Counted from the stretch's first letter, positions 23,887-33,038 are shown. The stretch: DNA of 64,000 nt from a virus (IMGVR_UViG_3300009370_001221:62001-126000); one strand, 5' to 3'. Numbers and translations: made by a program. Notes: generated by a model from the sequence alone, not told the origin.

Positions 23887-24916
23887 CACGAGTTGCTGTT
23901 GCAAATTTCTTTCCAACTTCACGTGCTACATAGTCTTCCACGCCTCGTGACATATCACGAACTTCATGTTTTAAAGAATCTCTTGCATCAAAACGGCGCA
24001 TTTGCTCTTTTAAAGAATATGCATTTATAGCAGCTTTTGCTATACCACCAATGCCACCTTGTTGTAAATTACCAAAAATATCCATACCTTTATCAAACAT
24101 GCCACCTGGACCTAATACACTATTAGTTCCGCCACCCGCTCCAGACAATACGCTTTTCTCTCTATCATAAAAAGAACCACCTAAAATACTCATTTCAGAT
24201 ACTTGTTTTTCATCATACATAATTGCTTCATAATTTACAGTAACACTATGTTCCATCGGAGTGCCACCAGCAGAAGCATCATGAGTGCCATGATTTATAC
24301 CTGAAAGTATTGGATTTATCAATTTATAACCACTTGCTCTGCCTTTACTTAAAGAATATATTTGAATATAATCAAGTAAATTTTGTCCTCTCGCCTCATG
24401 TGTGAAGGTTGAATCTAAACCCCAAGCTCCGCCAGTACCAAGAAAACCATTTTGACTATATGACTGGCGAAGTCCAGTCCCATCACGCAAATCATGTTGC
24501 GCGTCATGACTAACTGATCCGTCACTAAAATAGTAATTATAATAATTTGCTAAGAAATCACGAATTGTATTTGCACTATCATCATGAAAAGTTATAGTTA
24601 TAGGACTATAATTAACTTTTGTCATATTATAAGTTTTTCGATTATATTGATTTAATTCTTCAATATCAACCGACATTCTAGGCAAATCTACTGCTTTAAC
24701 CATGAAACTTAACTCAGGTTCATGTTGTAACATTGCAGACATACCAGAATATCCAACTGCTTGCCTATTTAATTTAATTAGACAATGATATAAAAATGCG
24801 GTTTTAGGTGATAACCTAAAATTATCATGAGTGAAAAGATTACTTGCATGGCGGTAGTCTTTGATATGTTCTCCACTACCGATTCCATGCAAGAAATTCG
24901 TTATAAATGATGCCAC
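23882..24916 (-). CDS. tail-tube-related structural protein (gp48/gp54-like)
   Basis: A 344-residue protein. The opening SFITNFLHGIGSGEHIKDYRHASNLF, FMVKAVDLPRMSVDIEELNQYNRKTYNMTKVNYSPITITFHDDSANTIRDFLANYYNYYF and the later TVNYEAIMYD follow a marine T4-like family related to the gp19 tube fold. T4 gp48 and gp54, which start and cap the tube on the baseplate, have the same kind of fold, so such a role is likely. The C-terminal third has a Gly-rich linker (SGAGGGTNSVLGPGGMFD) and a helix. Start is GTG at 24914-24916, 8 bases after gp19. Confidence 0.7.
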   Translation of the reverse strand: MASFITNFLHGIGSGEHIKDYRHASNLFTHDNFRLSPKTAFLYHCLIKLNRQAVGYSGMSAMLQHEPELSFMVKAVDLPRMSVDIEELNQYNRKTYNMTKVNYSPITITFHDDSANTIRDFLANYYNYYFSDGSVSHDAQHDLRDGTGLRQSYSQNGFLGTGGAWGLDSTFTHEARGQNLLDYIQIYSLSKGRASGYKLINPILSGINHGTHDASAGGTPMEHSVTVNYEAIMYDEKQVSEMSILGGSFYDREKSVLSGAGGGTNSVLGPGGMFDKGMDIFGNLQQGGIGGIAKAAINAYSLKEQMRRFDARDSLKHEVRDMSRGVEDYVAREVGKKFATATRE

Positions 24917-24924
24917 AGGACTAA

Positions 24925-25533
24925 TTATCCTGTTGCGGCGCTACTTACTGATCTACCTACTGCGGCTCCAATACCAGTTTCAGTTGGTGTATTCAAAGCA
25001 TTATCAAATCTCACACTTAATGAAATTGTTGCTGGCTCACTTGATGCATAGTTCATATCTTGGTAGTTAACTGATTCAATATAACAACCATATAATTCCC
25101 AAGTTTCTAATACTGTTGCAGCTGCGGCACCGTTGCCGCCATCTAATACTTCAAATTTTGTTACAAATTTATAATCAGATCCTGATACAGCAGATGTTTG
25201 TTCAAAAAAGTCGAACTGCTTCTGCATTTGTTCGCCTACTCTACGAGCAATTTCACCATTTACGTCATCACGTAACTGAATTGTAGTTGGATCCCATGTA
25301 TGTTTCCCTGCTAGATATACCCTTGAGTTATACACATCAAGTGTTATCATATCATGTGCAACGGATGGTCGTGTAATATCCATTACATTTTTTGTAATTT
25401 CTGATCTTGGAGTAGTAACACCAAAATTTTCAAGTATTGCACGATATCGATATTTTAACTTCGGCATCAATGTGCCCATTGAACCAGCACCACTAATTGG
25501 TACTGTAAATTTTGTTAATGACGCTACGGACAT
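24925..25533 (-). CDS. 19: tail tube protein gp19
   Basis: A 202-residue homologue of T4 gp19 (163), which stacks as hexamers to form the inner tail tube. Features are the N-terminal KFTVPISG, PKLKYRYRAILENFGV, DITRPSVAHDMITLDVYNSRVYLAGKHTWDPTTIQLRDDVNG, and the C-terminal DMNYASSEPATISLSVRFDNAL strand. The ribosome site is strong (AGGAGAAG) and a late-type promoter lies upstream at 25556-25563. It sits between gp18 and the gp48/gp54-like gene, matching T4 order. Confidence 0.95.
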   Translation of the reverse strand: MSVASLTKFTVPISGAGSMGTLMPKLKYRYRAILENFGVTTPRSEITKNVMDITRPSVAHDMITLDVYNSRVYLAGKHTWDPTTIQLRDDVNGEIARRVGEQMQKQFDFFEQTSAVSGSDYKFVTKFEVLDGGNGAAAATVLETWELYGCYIESVNYQDMNYASSEPATISLSVRFDNALNTPTETGIGAAVGRSVSSAATG

Positions 25534-25555
25534 TTTCTTCTCCTATTGTTATCAA

Positions 25556-25563
25556 TATTTATC
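25556..25563 (-). promoter_or_regulatory. late promoter of gp19 (GATAAATA)
   Basis: GATAAATA, read leftward, 7 of 8 matches to the T4 late consensus. It is 22 bases upstream of the gp19 ATG, with a good ribosome site in between, and just after the gp18 hairpin. Confidence 0.7.
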
Positions 25564-25571
25564 TTATTCAT

Positions 25572-25592
25572 GGGGTGGTTTTACACCACCCC
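25572..25592 (-). terminator. hairpin after gp18
   Basis: GGGGTGG and CCACCCC form a perfect 7-bp stem with a 7-base loop, 18 bases after the gp18 stop. No T-rich tract follows on the leftward side, so it may act as a weak terminator or as an mRNA 3'-end stabiliser. gp19 then has its own late promoter. Confidence 0.55.
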
Positions 25593-25610
25593 AAAAATAA
25601 TAATAGCATA

Positions 25611-28600
25611 TTATTCTTCAGTGACTGTTGCTGAACCTAAAGCTGCTATTTCACCTGTATTTTTAAGTCTTACTGGAATATAAATAAATTCTAACGCTTT
25701 CACAGGCTCAATCGCTACGTCTACGTATAGTTCGTTACGATCAATTCTTGCGGCTGTGTTGTTAGATTCATCACATACAACCAAATAATCATTAAGGGCT
25801 CGTTTTGCCATCAATTCGTTACAAAATGATTCAATTACACCTTTAATTTCATTACGTGTAAGTTCATCATTAGGTTCAAAGATGAATGGCTTAGACATGA
25901 GGTCCAATTGGCGTCTCATGTATGAAACTAGCCTTGAAACGTTAACTCTATCAATTGCAGAGGATGTTGAAGCACGTGATTTATTACCAAAGTTCATTAA
26001 ACCACTACCATTAATAAAGGTAATTGGATTAACTCTATTAGTATATAAAGCATCACGCAATCCTTCACGAACTGCAATACTTTGGAACTCTGCTGTTTTT
26101 GCATCGATATAACCAATAGCAGAAGCATTAGAAACTTTACCACGGTTTGTGCCTGCGGCGGCAAACCATTGGAAGCCAACACTATCATTATAAGCAAATG
26201 TACGCAACATCATATGACTAGATGGTACTACAACTGAGTTACCTGCTAGGTCACTTGAAAATCCTGAAGGATAATAAACACTCATATACGCATTATTGGT
26301 TACTAGACCATCTTCACCATTATCTGTTGCGGCATTAGCGTTCTTACTCCATGATTCCAAATCAGCGGCGTTAGCTGCTAAACGTAAAGGAGCATCAGCA
26401 ATAATATGTGCTGTTTCTTTTCTATCAGTATTTAATGTTGCCATATTACTAATTGCTTCTGGATATCCAGGAGTTGCTATTAAGTTAAATTGACGTTGTT
26501 CTTCACGAACATCTGTATTTGAATTAATTACCGATTTCAATGCAGCTACTACTACTTGACGCTGTGATTTTCTACCCATATAAGGTGAACCATCAGTTTT
26601 ATTACCTGCTTTATTAACCCATCTATCTGGATAGTAATCAGTTACTGCATCATTTGAAAAACGTGCGTTACCTGAAGGATATTTGGCAGCTGTTACTGCA
26701 TCTTTACTATATTCCTTAACCCCATAACCACTTCGTCGTGTATTAAACAACAAAGAACCACGTGGAGATAATGCTGGATTTGGTGCATCTGGATCTAAGA
26801 AACTATCAAGCAACATATCATCAATATCGCTTGCTGTACCAGCACCAGTACCTGATACCGTTGCGCCTGCTTCTGTTTGCCATCTTGCATCTCCAAACAC
26901 AATACCATTACCTGATACTTGATCTGAATTATCAATTGCAACCCAGGCATCAGTTTGATACCTAGAAATCTTTGGATAATTTTCCAAATCTGAAGTATCA
27001 ATCCACAAATCACCATTTACAAGAGCAGTTTTATCTGATTGTAGTGTTGGTGCTGTTGCGGCAAAAATAGGACCTTTTGGATCTGTATTTACTAAATTAT
27101 ATCCTCTAAAGTCAGCGGATACTGTTCTATAACCTTTCCATGTTGTACCATCATTAACCATAATATCTGCAACTAATGTACTATCATACCATAACCTACC
27201 GTTTGCTGGATCAGTTGTTGGTTCTGTTGCTTTTGCTTCATATGTAAGCTCTTGCCAGTTTGTACCAATAAAATCATTATTAGGAAGTTTATAAACATTA
27301 GTTAAAGCATCACTAATACCAGCGTCATCTTCCAATGGCTTGCCTGATGTATCACGCAGTATTAAATCACCACCCTTGGCGTGTGTAATACTTACTGCGC
27401 CGGTTGCTAATACTGCGGCTGAAACGTCAGCGATACTCGCGGCACTAACTGCGGCAACAAAATCTGTTGCACCTGTGCCACCCAATGTTACTGTAGTACC
27501 ATTTATTGTAAATGTTTCAGAACTTGTAAAACTTGGTGTTGTATCTGAACCAGTGATAACAGTTGCACCTGATGAAACTCTTCGATATGTTTTTAATGTT
27601 AATGCTTCTACTTCATCAACATCATGATCTGCAATCAATTGACCTACTGCAATGGTTCTTGGATCTGTTTTACCCAAGTCTGCTGTTGCCAATGCTATTG
27701 TATCATATGTATAAATTGTTGAATCAACCCATGATGAAGAAGTTGATGAATATGATTTAAATTTTAAATCAGTAGCATTTGTACCTGCTTTGTCTAACTT
27801 CATCCATACACTACCTGTTGGTCGTGGATCAGAACCAGTTGATTCCCAACTTGGTATTGCTGTATATGAACTTGATTGCGTTGTTGGACTTGCATGAGTA
27901 CCGGCAGTTACACCCAATGTTGCTAATGGTGTGCCTGCTGTATTAGCCAAAGCAAGTTTACCATCTACTGTAGTTCCATTACTTGCGGCTGAACCAATAG
28001 CATAAAATTCAATCTTATTGTCAACTACAGCACATTGAACACCTTTCTTACCTGCTGAACTACCGTCCATTACTGTGTTAATTGCTGAAACTACACTAGC
28101 AACGTTAGCAACTGCTGACAAGTTAACTGCTTGCCCATTAACAGTAATAGCATCACCTGATGCCATTGCTGGTGGACTTGCCGCCGTACCTGCGACTGTA
28201 GGTCGACTAGATGCCCACGTAGCATCTTTAGTTGCACCTGCATGTGCGGCTGTTGTTGCTGTGCCATCACCGGTCAACTTCCATGTATTACTTCTATTTT
28301 TGTAATATACTGCGTTACTTGTTGTTGTTGTAACTACAGCATAATCACCAACTGAGCCAAATGATGCAACTGGTACGTGACTGCTATGTTCAGAAGCCTT
28401 TGTTACCAATTTTGGTATTTTATTTGTAAATGCACCAGTGGTACCAGTGGATGCATTCCATTCATGAATGCCCCATTCTGTATTTGTAAGATCCAACCAA
28501 TATGTTCCTGCTGTAGGTGTACCTGATGGTGCAGTTGCTGATGCGGCCATCTCAGATAAATCTACATTTGCTCTTACAATATATGCTCTGTTGGCTAAAC

Positions 28601-28904
28601 CTAAGTATGAATATGCAGCTTGCAAACCATACTCATTTAATTCGTAGCCATGTAACATGGTACCCGAAGTACTTTTATAAAAAGTAGGAGTACCAAATGT
28701 ATTGACTAATTCTCTTTGTGAAGTGATGAGATACGTTTTGTCTACATTTGCGGTAGTTGTTCCTGCAGCTGTGCCAGTACCAGAACCTTGTGTTTTATCG
28801 TTTGCCGTCGCAACAAATATTAAAGGAACTGTGCCGGGATCTGAAGAAACATACGCTGACTCATTCGTTACTGTAACTTCAACGCCTGGAGATACTAAAG
28901 CCAT
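25611..28904 (-). CDS. 18: tail sheath protein gp18, greatly enlarged
   Basis: A 1097-residue contractile sheath protein; T4 gp18 has 659. The N-terminus (ALVSPGVEVTVTNES, VPLIFVATANDKTQGSG) and the C-terminal 350 residues (QFNLIATPGYPEAI, MSVYYPSGFSSD, SRLVSYMRRQLDLMSKPFIFEPND, IEPVKALEFIYIPVRL) are typical sheath core. Between about 120 and 700 is a long insert of repeat-like beta units, each with a G-xW-x-D-type signature (GTYWLDLTNTEWG, GSVWMKLD, GRLWYDST, GDLWIDTSD), probably exposed on the tail surface. It has a GAGGA ribosome site and a 5' leader with two inverted repeats after a late promoter at 28977. Confidence 0.95.
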   Translation of the reverse strand: MALVSPGVEVTVTNESAYVSSDPGTVPLIFVATANDKTQGSGTGTAAGTTTANVDKTYLITSQRELVNTFGTPTFYKSTSGTMLHGYELNEYGLQAAYSYLGLANRAYIVRANVDLSEMAASATAPSGTPTAGTYWLDLTNTEWGIHEWNASTGTTGAFTNKIPKLVTKASEHSSHVPVASFGSVGDYAVVTTTTSNAVYYKNRSNTWKLTGDGTATTAAHAGATKDATWASSRPTVAGTAASPPAMASGDAITVNGQAVNLSAVANVASVVSAINTVMDGSSAGKKGVQCAVVDNKIEFYAIGSAASNGTTVDGKLALANTAGTPLATLGVTAGTHASPTTQSSSYTAIPSWESTGSDPRPTGSVWMKLDKAGTNATDLKFKSYSSTSSSWVDSTIYTYDTIALATADLGKTDPRTIAVGQLIADHDVDEVEALTLKTYRRVSSGATVITGSDTTPSFTSSETFTINGTTVTLGGTGATDFVAAVSAASIADVSAAVLATGAVSITHAKGGDLILRDTSGKPLEDDAGISDALTNVYKLPNNDFIGTNWQELTYEAKATEPTTDPANGRLWYDSTLVADIMVNDGTTWKGYRTVSADFRGYNLVNTDPKGPIFAATAPTLQSDKTALVNGDLWIDTSDLENYPKISRYQTDAWVAIDNSDQVSGNGIVFGDARWQTEAGATVSGTGAGTASDIDDMLLDSFLDPDAPNPALSPRGSLLFNTRRSGYGVKEYSKDAVTAAKYPSGNARFSNDAVTDYYPDRWVNKAGNKTDGSPYMGRKSQRQVVVAALKSVINSNTDVREEQRQFNLIATPGYPEAISNMATLNTDRKETAHIIADAPLRLAANAADLESWSKNANAATDNGEDGLVTNNAYMSVYYPSGFSSDLAGNSVVVPSSHMMLRTFAYNDSVGFQWFAAAGTNRGKVSNASAIGYIDAKTAEFQSIAVREGLRDALYTNRVNPITFINGSGLMNFGNKSRASTSSAIDRVNVSRLVSYMRRQLDLMSKPFIFEPNDELTRNEIKGVIESFCNELMAKRALNDYLVVCDESNNTAARIDRNELYVDVAIEPVKALEFIYIPVRLKNTGEIAALGSATVTEE

Positions 28905-28976
28905 AATTTTTTCCTCGTATGTCTTAAATTTTAATATTAAAATTCATACATCCTTTTTGATGTATCTTAATACTCG

Positions 28977-28984
28977 TATTTATT
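28977..28984 (-). promoter_or_regulatory. late promoter of gp18 (AATAAATA)
   Basis: AATAAATAC read leftward, 72 bases upstream of the gp18 ATG. The leader that follows contains a 7-bp hairpin ATACATC/GATGTAT (28946-28965) and an 18-base perfect palindrome (28927-28944) before the ribosome site. Confidence 0.65.
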
Positions 28985-29045
28985 TGATCTTAGTAAAATA
29001 AGCGTCGATACAAACTCATAAAGGGTATAAAAAAGGGTTCCATGA

Positions 29046-29053
29046 AATAAATA
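29046..29053 (+). promoter_or_regulatory. late-type promoter abutting start codon (AATAAATA)
   Basis: AATAAATA-ATATT-ATG on the plus strand, in front of the HNH-like gene. Seven of 8 bases match the T4 late consensus. The spacing predicts that transcription starts at the ATG. No Shine-Dalgarno sequence is present. Confidence 0.55.
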
Positions 29054-29058
29054 ATATT

Positions 29059-29415
29059 ATGAAACATGCTAAAAGACCACTCTGTCGTTGTGGTATGCGT
29101 CCAGTTGCTGTAAATTATTATAAAAAAGGAATACCACATTACAGAACACAGTGTGATAAATGCATACGACAAGATAAAAAATTAGAAACAACATCACACA
29201 CAGAATGGAAAGCAAGCGGATATACTAAAAAAACTCAATGCGAAAGATGTGGTTTTAAACCACAACATCATATACAACTAGATGTATATCATCAAGATGG
29301 AAATAGAAAAAACAACAATTGGAAAAATTTAAGAACAGTGTGTGCTAATTGCCATAGAATGTTATATATCTCAGGAAAAGGATGGAAGCAAGGAGATTTA
29401 ATACCAGATTTTTAA
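29059..29415 (+). CDS. HNH-like zinc-finger protein
   Basis: A 118-residue protein with two zinc-binding parts. The first has CRCGMRP and TQCDKCIRQ (cysteines about 9, 11, 32, 35); the second has TQCERCGFKPQ and TVCANCHRML (61, 64, 95, 98) flanking YHQDGNRKNNNWKNL, an HNH-nuclease-like core. The whole protein matches a small family common in marine T4-like phages, where it is annotated as HNH endonuclease or hypothetical. It could be a homing-type nuclease or a DNA-binding protein. It is divergent from gp18 and 15 bases ahead of the fifth radical SAM gene. Confidence 0.82.
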   Translation: MKHAKRPLCRCGMRPVAVNYYKKGIPHYRTQCDKCIRQDKKLETTSHTEWKASGYTKKTQCERCGFKPQHHIQLDVYHQDGNRKNNNWKNLRTVCANCHRMLYISGKGWKQGDLIPDF

Positions 29416-29417
29416 AA

Positions 29418-29425
29418 GGTAAATA
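29418..29425 (+). promoter_or_regulatory. late-type element abutting start codon (GGTAAATA)
   Basis: GGTAAATA-TTATT-ATG, in the 15-base gap between the HNH-like gene and the radical SAM gene. It has the same five-base spacing as the other such sites. An AAGG just before it might instead serve as a weak ribosome site. Confidence 0.35.
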
Positions 29426-29430
29426 TTATT

Positions 29431-30768
29431 ATGACAAACGGACCAAATTATTTTATGCATCCATTACAGTCGAATTTACAATGTCGTCTTAAATGGTCAC
29501 ATAGCACTATATTTCTAACCACTAACACTACTGCAAGTTGCCACAGAGTTGACCAAGATAGAATACCAGATAACTTTGATTTTCATAACACTGAAGAAAA
29601 AGTTCTCGCAAGACAAAAAATGCTCAGGGATGAATGGCCAGGCAACGGCTGTGAACATTGTAAAGTTATAGAAGATGCTGGCGGAATGAGCGATAGAATG
29701 TTGCATTCAAAGTGGCCACATGGTCCAGAATCTGCAAAGGAATTAAAAGATAATCCTACTCAAGTCGACAATATTACCCCTACTGAATTAGAATTATTTT
29801 TTAGTACTAATTGCCAAATGTCTTGTACATATTGTGGGCAATATTTTAGCACTACATGGGAAGCTGAAAATAAGAAATTTGGACATATAGATGAATATCT
29901 GTATGGATTTGCAACAGATTTGGATCCAAGAAACTGGAAATCCAACTATACTAGTAACGTGTTAAATGTAAAAGAAAAACTATATGTTTGGCTTGATGAA
30001 AATATACAACATTTAAGAAACTTATATATATTAGGCGGCGAGCCCTTTACTCAACCCGAAACCATCGAGTTATTAGATTTCTTATCTACTAAAAAATGTC
30101 CTGAATTAATATTAAATATTAATAGCAATCTTTCATTAGAACCAAAAAAAGTATCTCGCATGATGGACAAAATGCAGGCCTTATGTGATAACGGTAATTT
30201 AAGACAATTTAAACTTATCGCTAGTTTAGATTGTTGGGGTAAGGAAGCAGAATATGTTAGATCTGGGTTAAATCTTGAATGGTGGGAGACTAATTTTAAT
30301 TATTATATAGATAATACTAATATGAATCCAAGCATTAACATGTGTTGGATGCCATTAACAACTTTTACAATGGCAGATCTCATCGATAAAGTTAATACAT
30401 GGCAAGAGCAATTTTTTAAACAAAATAGAACCGAAAAAAGAAAAAGAGAGAAAATATATAGAGTAGTAAACATTTCATTGATGCAAGCAGGTGGACGACC
30501 TTGTATACACCCTTCTATATTTGGACCACAAATTCTTGATTGGGGTTATACTGAAGCTATTAATAGAATAGAAACATTTGGTGAACAAACAATAATAAAC
30601 ACTAAAGAATACTGGGAAGGCATTGCTAAAAGTATTAAAGCATCTACTCCCGATAAGGAATTACAAAAACAACTACACCGTTATCTTTCCGAACTAGACC
30701 GACGTCGCGGCACTAATTATCCAGAACTTTTTCCGGTAGTTTATGACGCTATACATTCAGATTCTTAA
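29431..30768 (+). CDS. N-terminal twitch-domain radical SAM enzyme, second copy
   Basis: A 445-residue radical SAM protein with the same domain order as the enzyme at 17022-18227. The N-terminal twitch-like part has cysteines in NLQCRLKWSHSTIFLTTNT, ASCHRVD and NGCEHCKV (about 18, 37, 74, 77). The core has CQMSCTYCGQYFSTTWEAENKKFG (starting at 128) and YILGGEPFTQPE (199-210). The SSKWEAFNKK/STTWEAENKK stretch after the cysteine loop is shared by both. It is remote from the cassette and rightward, facing the kinase gene with a 20-base overlap of 3' ends. Substrate unknown. Confidence 0.9.
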   Translation: MTNGPNYFMHPLQSNLQCRLKWSHSTIFLTTNTTASCHRVDQDRIPDNFDFHNTEEKVLARQKMLRDEWPGNGCEHCKVIEDAGGMSDRMLHSKWPHGPESAKELKDNPTQVDNITPTELELFFSTNCQMSCTYCGQYFSTTWEAENKKFGHIDEYLYGFATDLDPRNWKSNYTSNVLNVKEKLYVWLDENIQHLRNLYILGGEPFTQPETIELLDFLSTKKCPELILNINSNLSLEPKKVSRMMDKMQALCDNGNLRQFKLIASLDCWGKEAEYVRSGLNLEWWETNFNYYIDNTNMNPSINMCWMPLTTFTMADLIDKVNTWQEQFFKQNRTEKRKREKIYRVVNISLMQAGGRPCIHPSIFGPQILDWGYTEAINRIETFGEQTIINTKEYWEGIAKSIKASTPDKELQKQLHRYLSELDRRRGTNYPELFPVVYDAIHSDS

Positions 30769-31378
30769 CTGCCTCTTCTAAATCTTCCAATGTTCCATCA
30801 TTAACTATAACATAATCTTCAGTGCAACCTGCCCATGAAGATTCACTAGCATGAACTTCAGGATATGCTTGTGGAACCATTGGATTATAATATGGTTCAT
30901 TTCGTCGAGCATTATCTTCAATAGCAAGATCCCACCATGGTGGATCTTCACCACGTTTAACTCTAACAATTTTTCCGTTTAATCGTTGAATTAAATCAAT
31001 CTCATTTGGAAAACGGCAATCAGTAATCATAACATTTTCTTTAATGTCTAATAGTTTTTTCTCAAAACTTAATAACCAAATACCATCATTAAATTGATTA
31101 CGCCACAAATCCGTGCCAATGAGTTGTAAGGCTATACGTGGTGTAAAGCCTGAACGATCTAATTTTTCTGCCCACCACTTATCTACTGTTTCGCGCCATT
31201 CTCTGCTTTCATGTGTGCTACCTTCAAGCATTTCTCTATCCCAACCAAATACACAAGCACAGGTATCTTTAAGAGAGTCAGCAAAACTACCCTTAATCCA
31301 ATTATCATAATGTGTGATAAAAAAATCAGCCGCTGTGTCTTTACCACAGCCTTTTAGACCAACAAGTCCTATAATCAT
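30749..31378 (-). CDS. 1: deoxynucleoside monophosphate kinase (T4 gp1-like)
   Basis: A 209-residue kinase that would convert dNMPs to dNDPs for phage DNA synthesis. The P-loop is IGLVGLKGCGKDTAADF (3-19), FADSLKDTCACVFGW matches the next block of phage dNMP kinases, and the lid/base-binding region includes RIALQLIGTDLWRNQF and VMITDCRFPNEIDLI, closely as in T4 gp1. The end (VIVNDGTLEDLEEAV) is also typical. Its 3' end overlaps the rightward radical SAM gene by 20 bases. Confidence 0.9.
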   Translation of the reverse strand: MIIGLVGLKGCGKDTAADFFITHYDNWIKGSFADSLKDTCACVFGWDREMLEGSTHESREWRETVDKWWAEKLDRSGFTPRIALQLIGTDLWRNQFNDGIWLLSFEKKLLDIKENVMITDCRFPNEIDLIQRLNGKIVRVKRGEDPPWWDLAIEDNARRNEPYYNPMVPQAYPEVHASESSWAGCTEDYVIVNDGTLEDLEEAVKNLNV

Positions 31379-31396
31379 TTCATTATTGTAGCATAA

Positions 31397-32248
31397 CTAA
31401 CCACAAATTGCAAGCAAATCTGCCTTATTTTTATAAATTTTATCTGGAGGCACTTGATACCCTAATGCCTGTAATTTATATGCTATATTAGTATAAATCC
31501 AAGTATCTTCTTCTATAGTAATATTTTTAGTCCAACGATTTACAATATACTCAGGTAAAACTGGGCGTGATTTAAATAAATTATCTAAAGTATAAAAAGA
31601 TTCATCATCTATATCTTCTGTTTTAATAATTGTATCCGTTTCAAAAGATACATCTACTTGCCCACCAAAATACATATACCCACCAGGTCCTATAGCATAA
31701 CTACGTAAATCATCAAAATAATCACCATATCCATTAGTACTTTCATGGTGCCGACGAAAATACTGAGCGTTTTGCTGTAGATCATCACACATTACTTGAG
31801 TAATATGGACACAATGTCCTAATTGATTCCTATTAAGAAGCAGTACTCCTCCAAGAGCATCTAATATTTGATTACGTATAGCATGTAATTGAATAATAGA
31901 ACTACCATGAGTTAAAACTATTTTCCATTTATCATTACGTGGATATCTGTCATCATCTTGTAACCTACGATGCAAGTCAGCAATAATTTCATCAACATAT
32001 TTGTGATATAATACTGTACTAAAATACGTGTTTTTTTCAACAGGTAAAAACTCATGATACCAATATATGTCTGCAAGATAATGTTCTAAAAACTCATGTC
32101 CCCAACCATCTAATTTATGTACTTTTTCATTATAGTATTTTACTTCAAATTGCTCTGGAAATTTTGTAATTAAATTATGTGCTAATTTATTGCCCTTATG
32201 TCCACTGGCATACGCAATAACATAGAACTTCAATGGAGATTGAGTCAT
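31397..32248 (-). CDS. hypothetical protein, possible P-loop/sulfotransferase-like fold
   Basis: A 283-residue protein of unknown function. The start KFYVIAYASGHKGNKLAHNLITKFP resembles a degenerate P-loop, and WKIVLTHGSSIIQLHAIRNQI and GVLLLNRNQLGHC are plausible further strands. The layout recalls the 248-residue protein at 22282-23028 (strand, small/Gly loop, helix, later VxTH). If both are sulfotransferase-like they may serve the same modification system, but this is tentative. It lies 25 bases after gp13 and has ATTAAATA five bases before its ATG, with no ribosome site. Confidence 0.6.
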   Translation of the reverse strand: MTQSPLKFYVIAYASGHKGNKLAHNLITKFPEQFEVKYYNEKVHKLDGWGHEFLEHYLADIYWYHEFLPVEKNTYFSTVLYHKYVDEIIADLHRRLQDDDRYPRNDKWKIVLTHGSSIIQLHAIRNQILDALGGVLLLNRNQLGHCVHITQVMCDDLQQNAQYFRRHHESTNGYGDYFDDLRSYAIGPGGYMYFGGQVDVSFETDTIIKTEDIDDESFYTLDNLFKSRPVLPEYIVNRWTKNITIEEDTWIYTNIAYKLQALGYQVPPDKIYKNKADLLAICG

Positions 32249-32253
32249 AGTAA

Positions 32254-32261
32254 TATTTAAT
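32254..32261 (-). promoter_or_regulatory. late-type element abutting start codon (ATTAAATA)
   Basis: Read leftward: ATTAAATA-TTACT-ATG, in the non-coding gap after gp13. It shares the TAAATA core and five-base spacing with the other sites. Confidence 0.4.
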
Positions 32262-32273
32262 TAGAGAAATTTA

Positions 32274-33038
32274 TTAACCGATAATAAACGACATTGGCAC
32301 ACCACCATCTTCGTAATTATTAAGTTGTAATATTAAATCTGCCATCATTTGCTGTCCTTCTGCTTTTAATTCAGCACCATTCATAGTAGTACCACCTTGT
32401 GGACCAGCAATTGTAGCAAATTTACCACGAGATTCGCCAAGTATTTCTTTATTCATAGCAAGTGTATAATCTTCCATCCATTTCTTAGTCATATGATGTT
32501 GTAAAAGATTTTCATCTGGTTTTTGATTATACATCCACATCAAAACATCTTCACCTTCATCACTATCAATTTTACGCACAATGGTTAATTTTTTAGTAAC
32601 TGGATCAAATCTATAATTAATAAAACCACCAAACATTCTTGCGGCTGTTTCTTGATAACCACTAAACATTTCATATGTTGCTAAACCACCAACCATACCT
32701 GCTTTAAGCATATACATATTCATATATCCTGCTTCAAATGGTTCAAAATTGGAGGCACCACCACCTGTTGTGCTACCAATTGTTCTACGGAAAATTTGTC
32801 TTACTTCTAAAACATTAGCATCTAAAAAGTAATCTTGTCTATTTTTCTCAAGTTTTAAGAAGCCGTAAGATTCTTCTACAGAGTTTGAACTTAATTGACG
32901 ATACTTATTAATAGCATTTTCTAAGCCTACTTCTAAATGCTCATTATCTAATTCAACGTCAATAATCTGAGCACCAAGTCGTAATCTAACATTATCAAAC
33001 AACGCAGTTTTTAGTTTAGTTAATTCTTTACTTGCCAT
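32274..33038 (-). CDS. 13: neck protein gp13
   Basis: A 254-residue homologue of T4 gp13 (309), part of the head-tail connector. NVRLRLGAQIIDVELDNEHLEVGLENAINKYRQ matches the conserved start of gp13, IFRRTIGSTTG the middle, and GPQGGTTMNGAELKAEGQQMMADLILQLNNYEDGGVPMSFIIG the end, where T4 has PGGVTIDGQRLIEEA...ILVG. It has no ribosome site but carries an AATAAATA element five bases before the ATG. Unlike in most T4-like genomes, its partners gp14 and gp15 are on the other strand. Confidence 0.9.
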   Translation of the reverse strand: MASKELTKLKTALFDNVRLRLGAQIIDVELDNEHLEVGLENAINKYRQLSSNSVEESYGFLKLEKNRQDYFLDANVLEVRQIFRRTIGSTTGGGASNFEPFEAGYMNMYMLKAGMVGGLATYEMFSGYQETAARMFGGFINYRFDPVTKKLTIVRKIDSDEGEDVLMWMYNQKPDENLLQHHMTKKWMEDYTLAMNKEILGESRGKFATIAGPQGGTTMNGAELKAEGQQMMADLILQLNNYEDGGVPMSFIIG

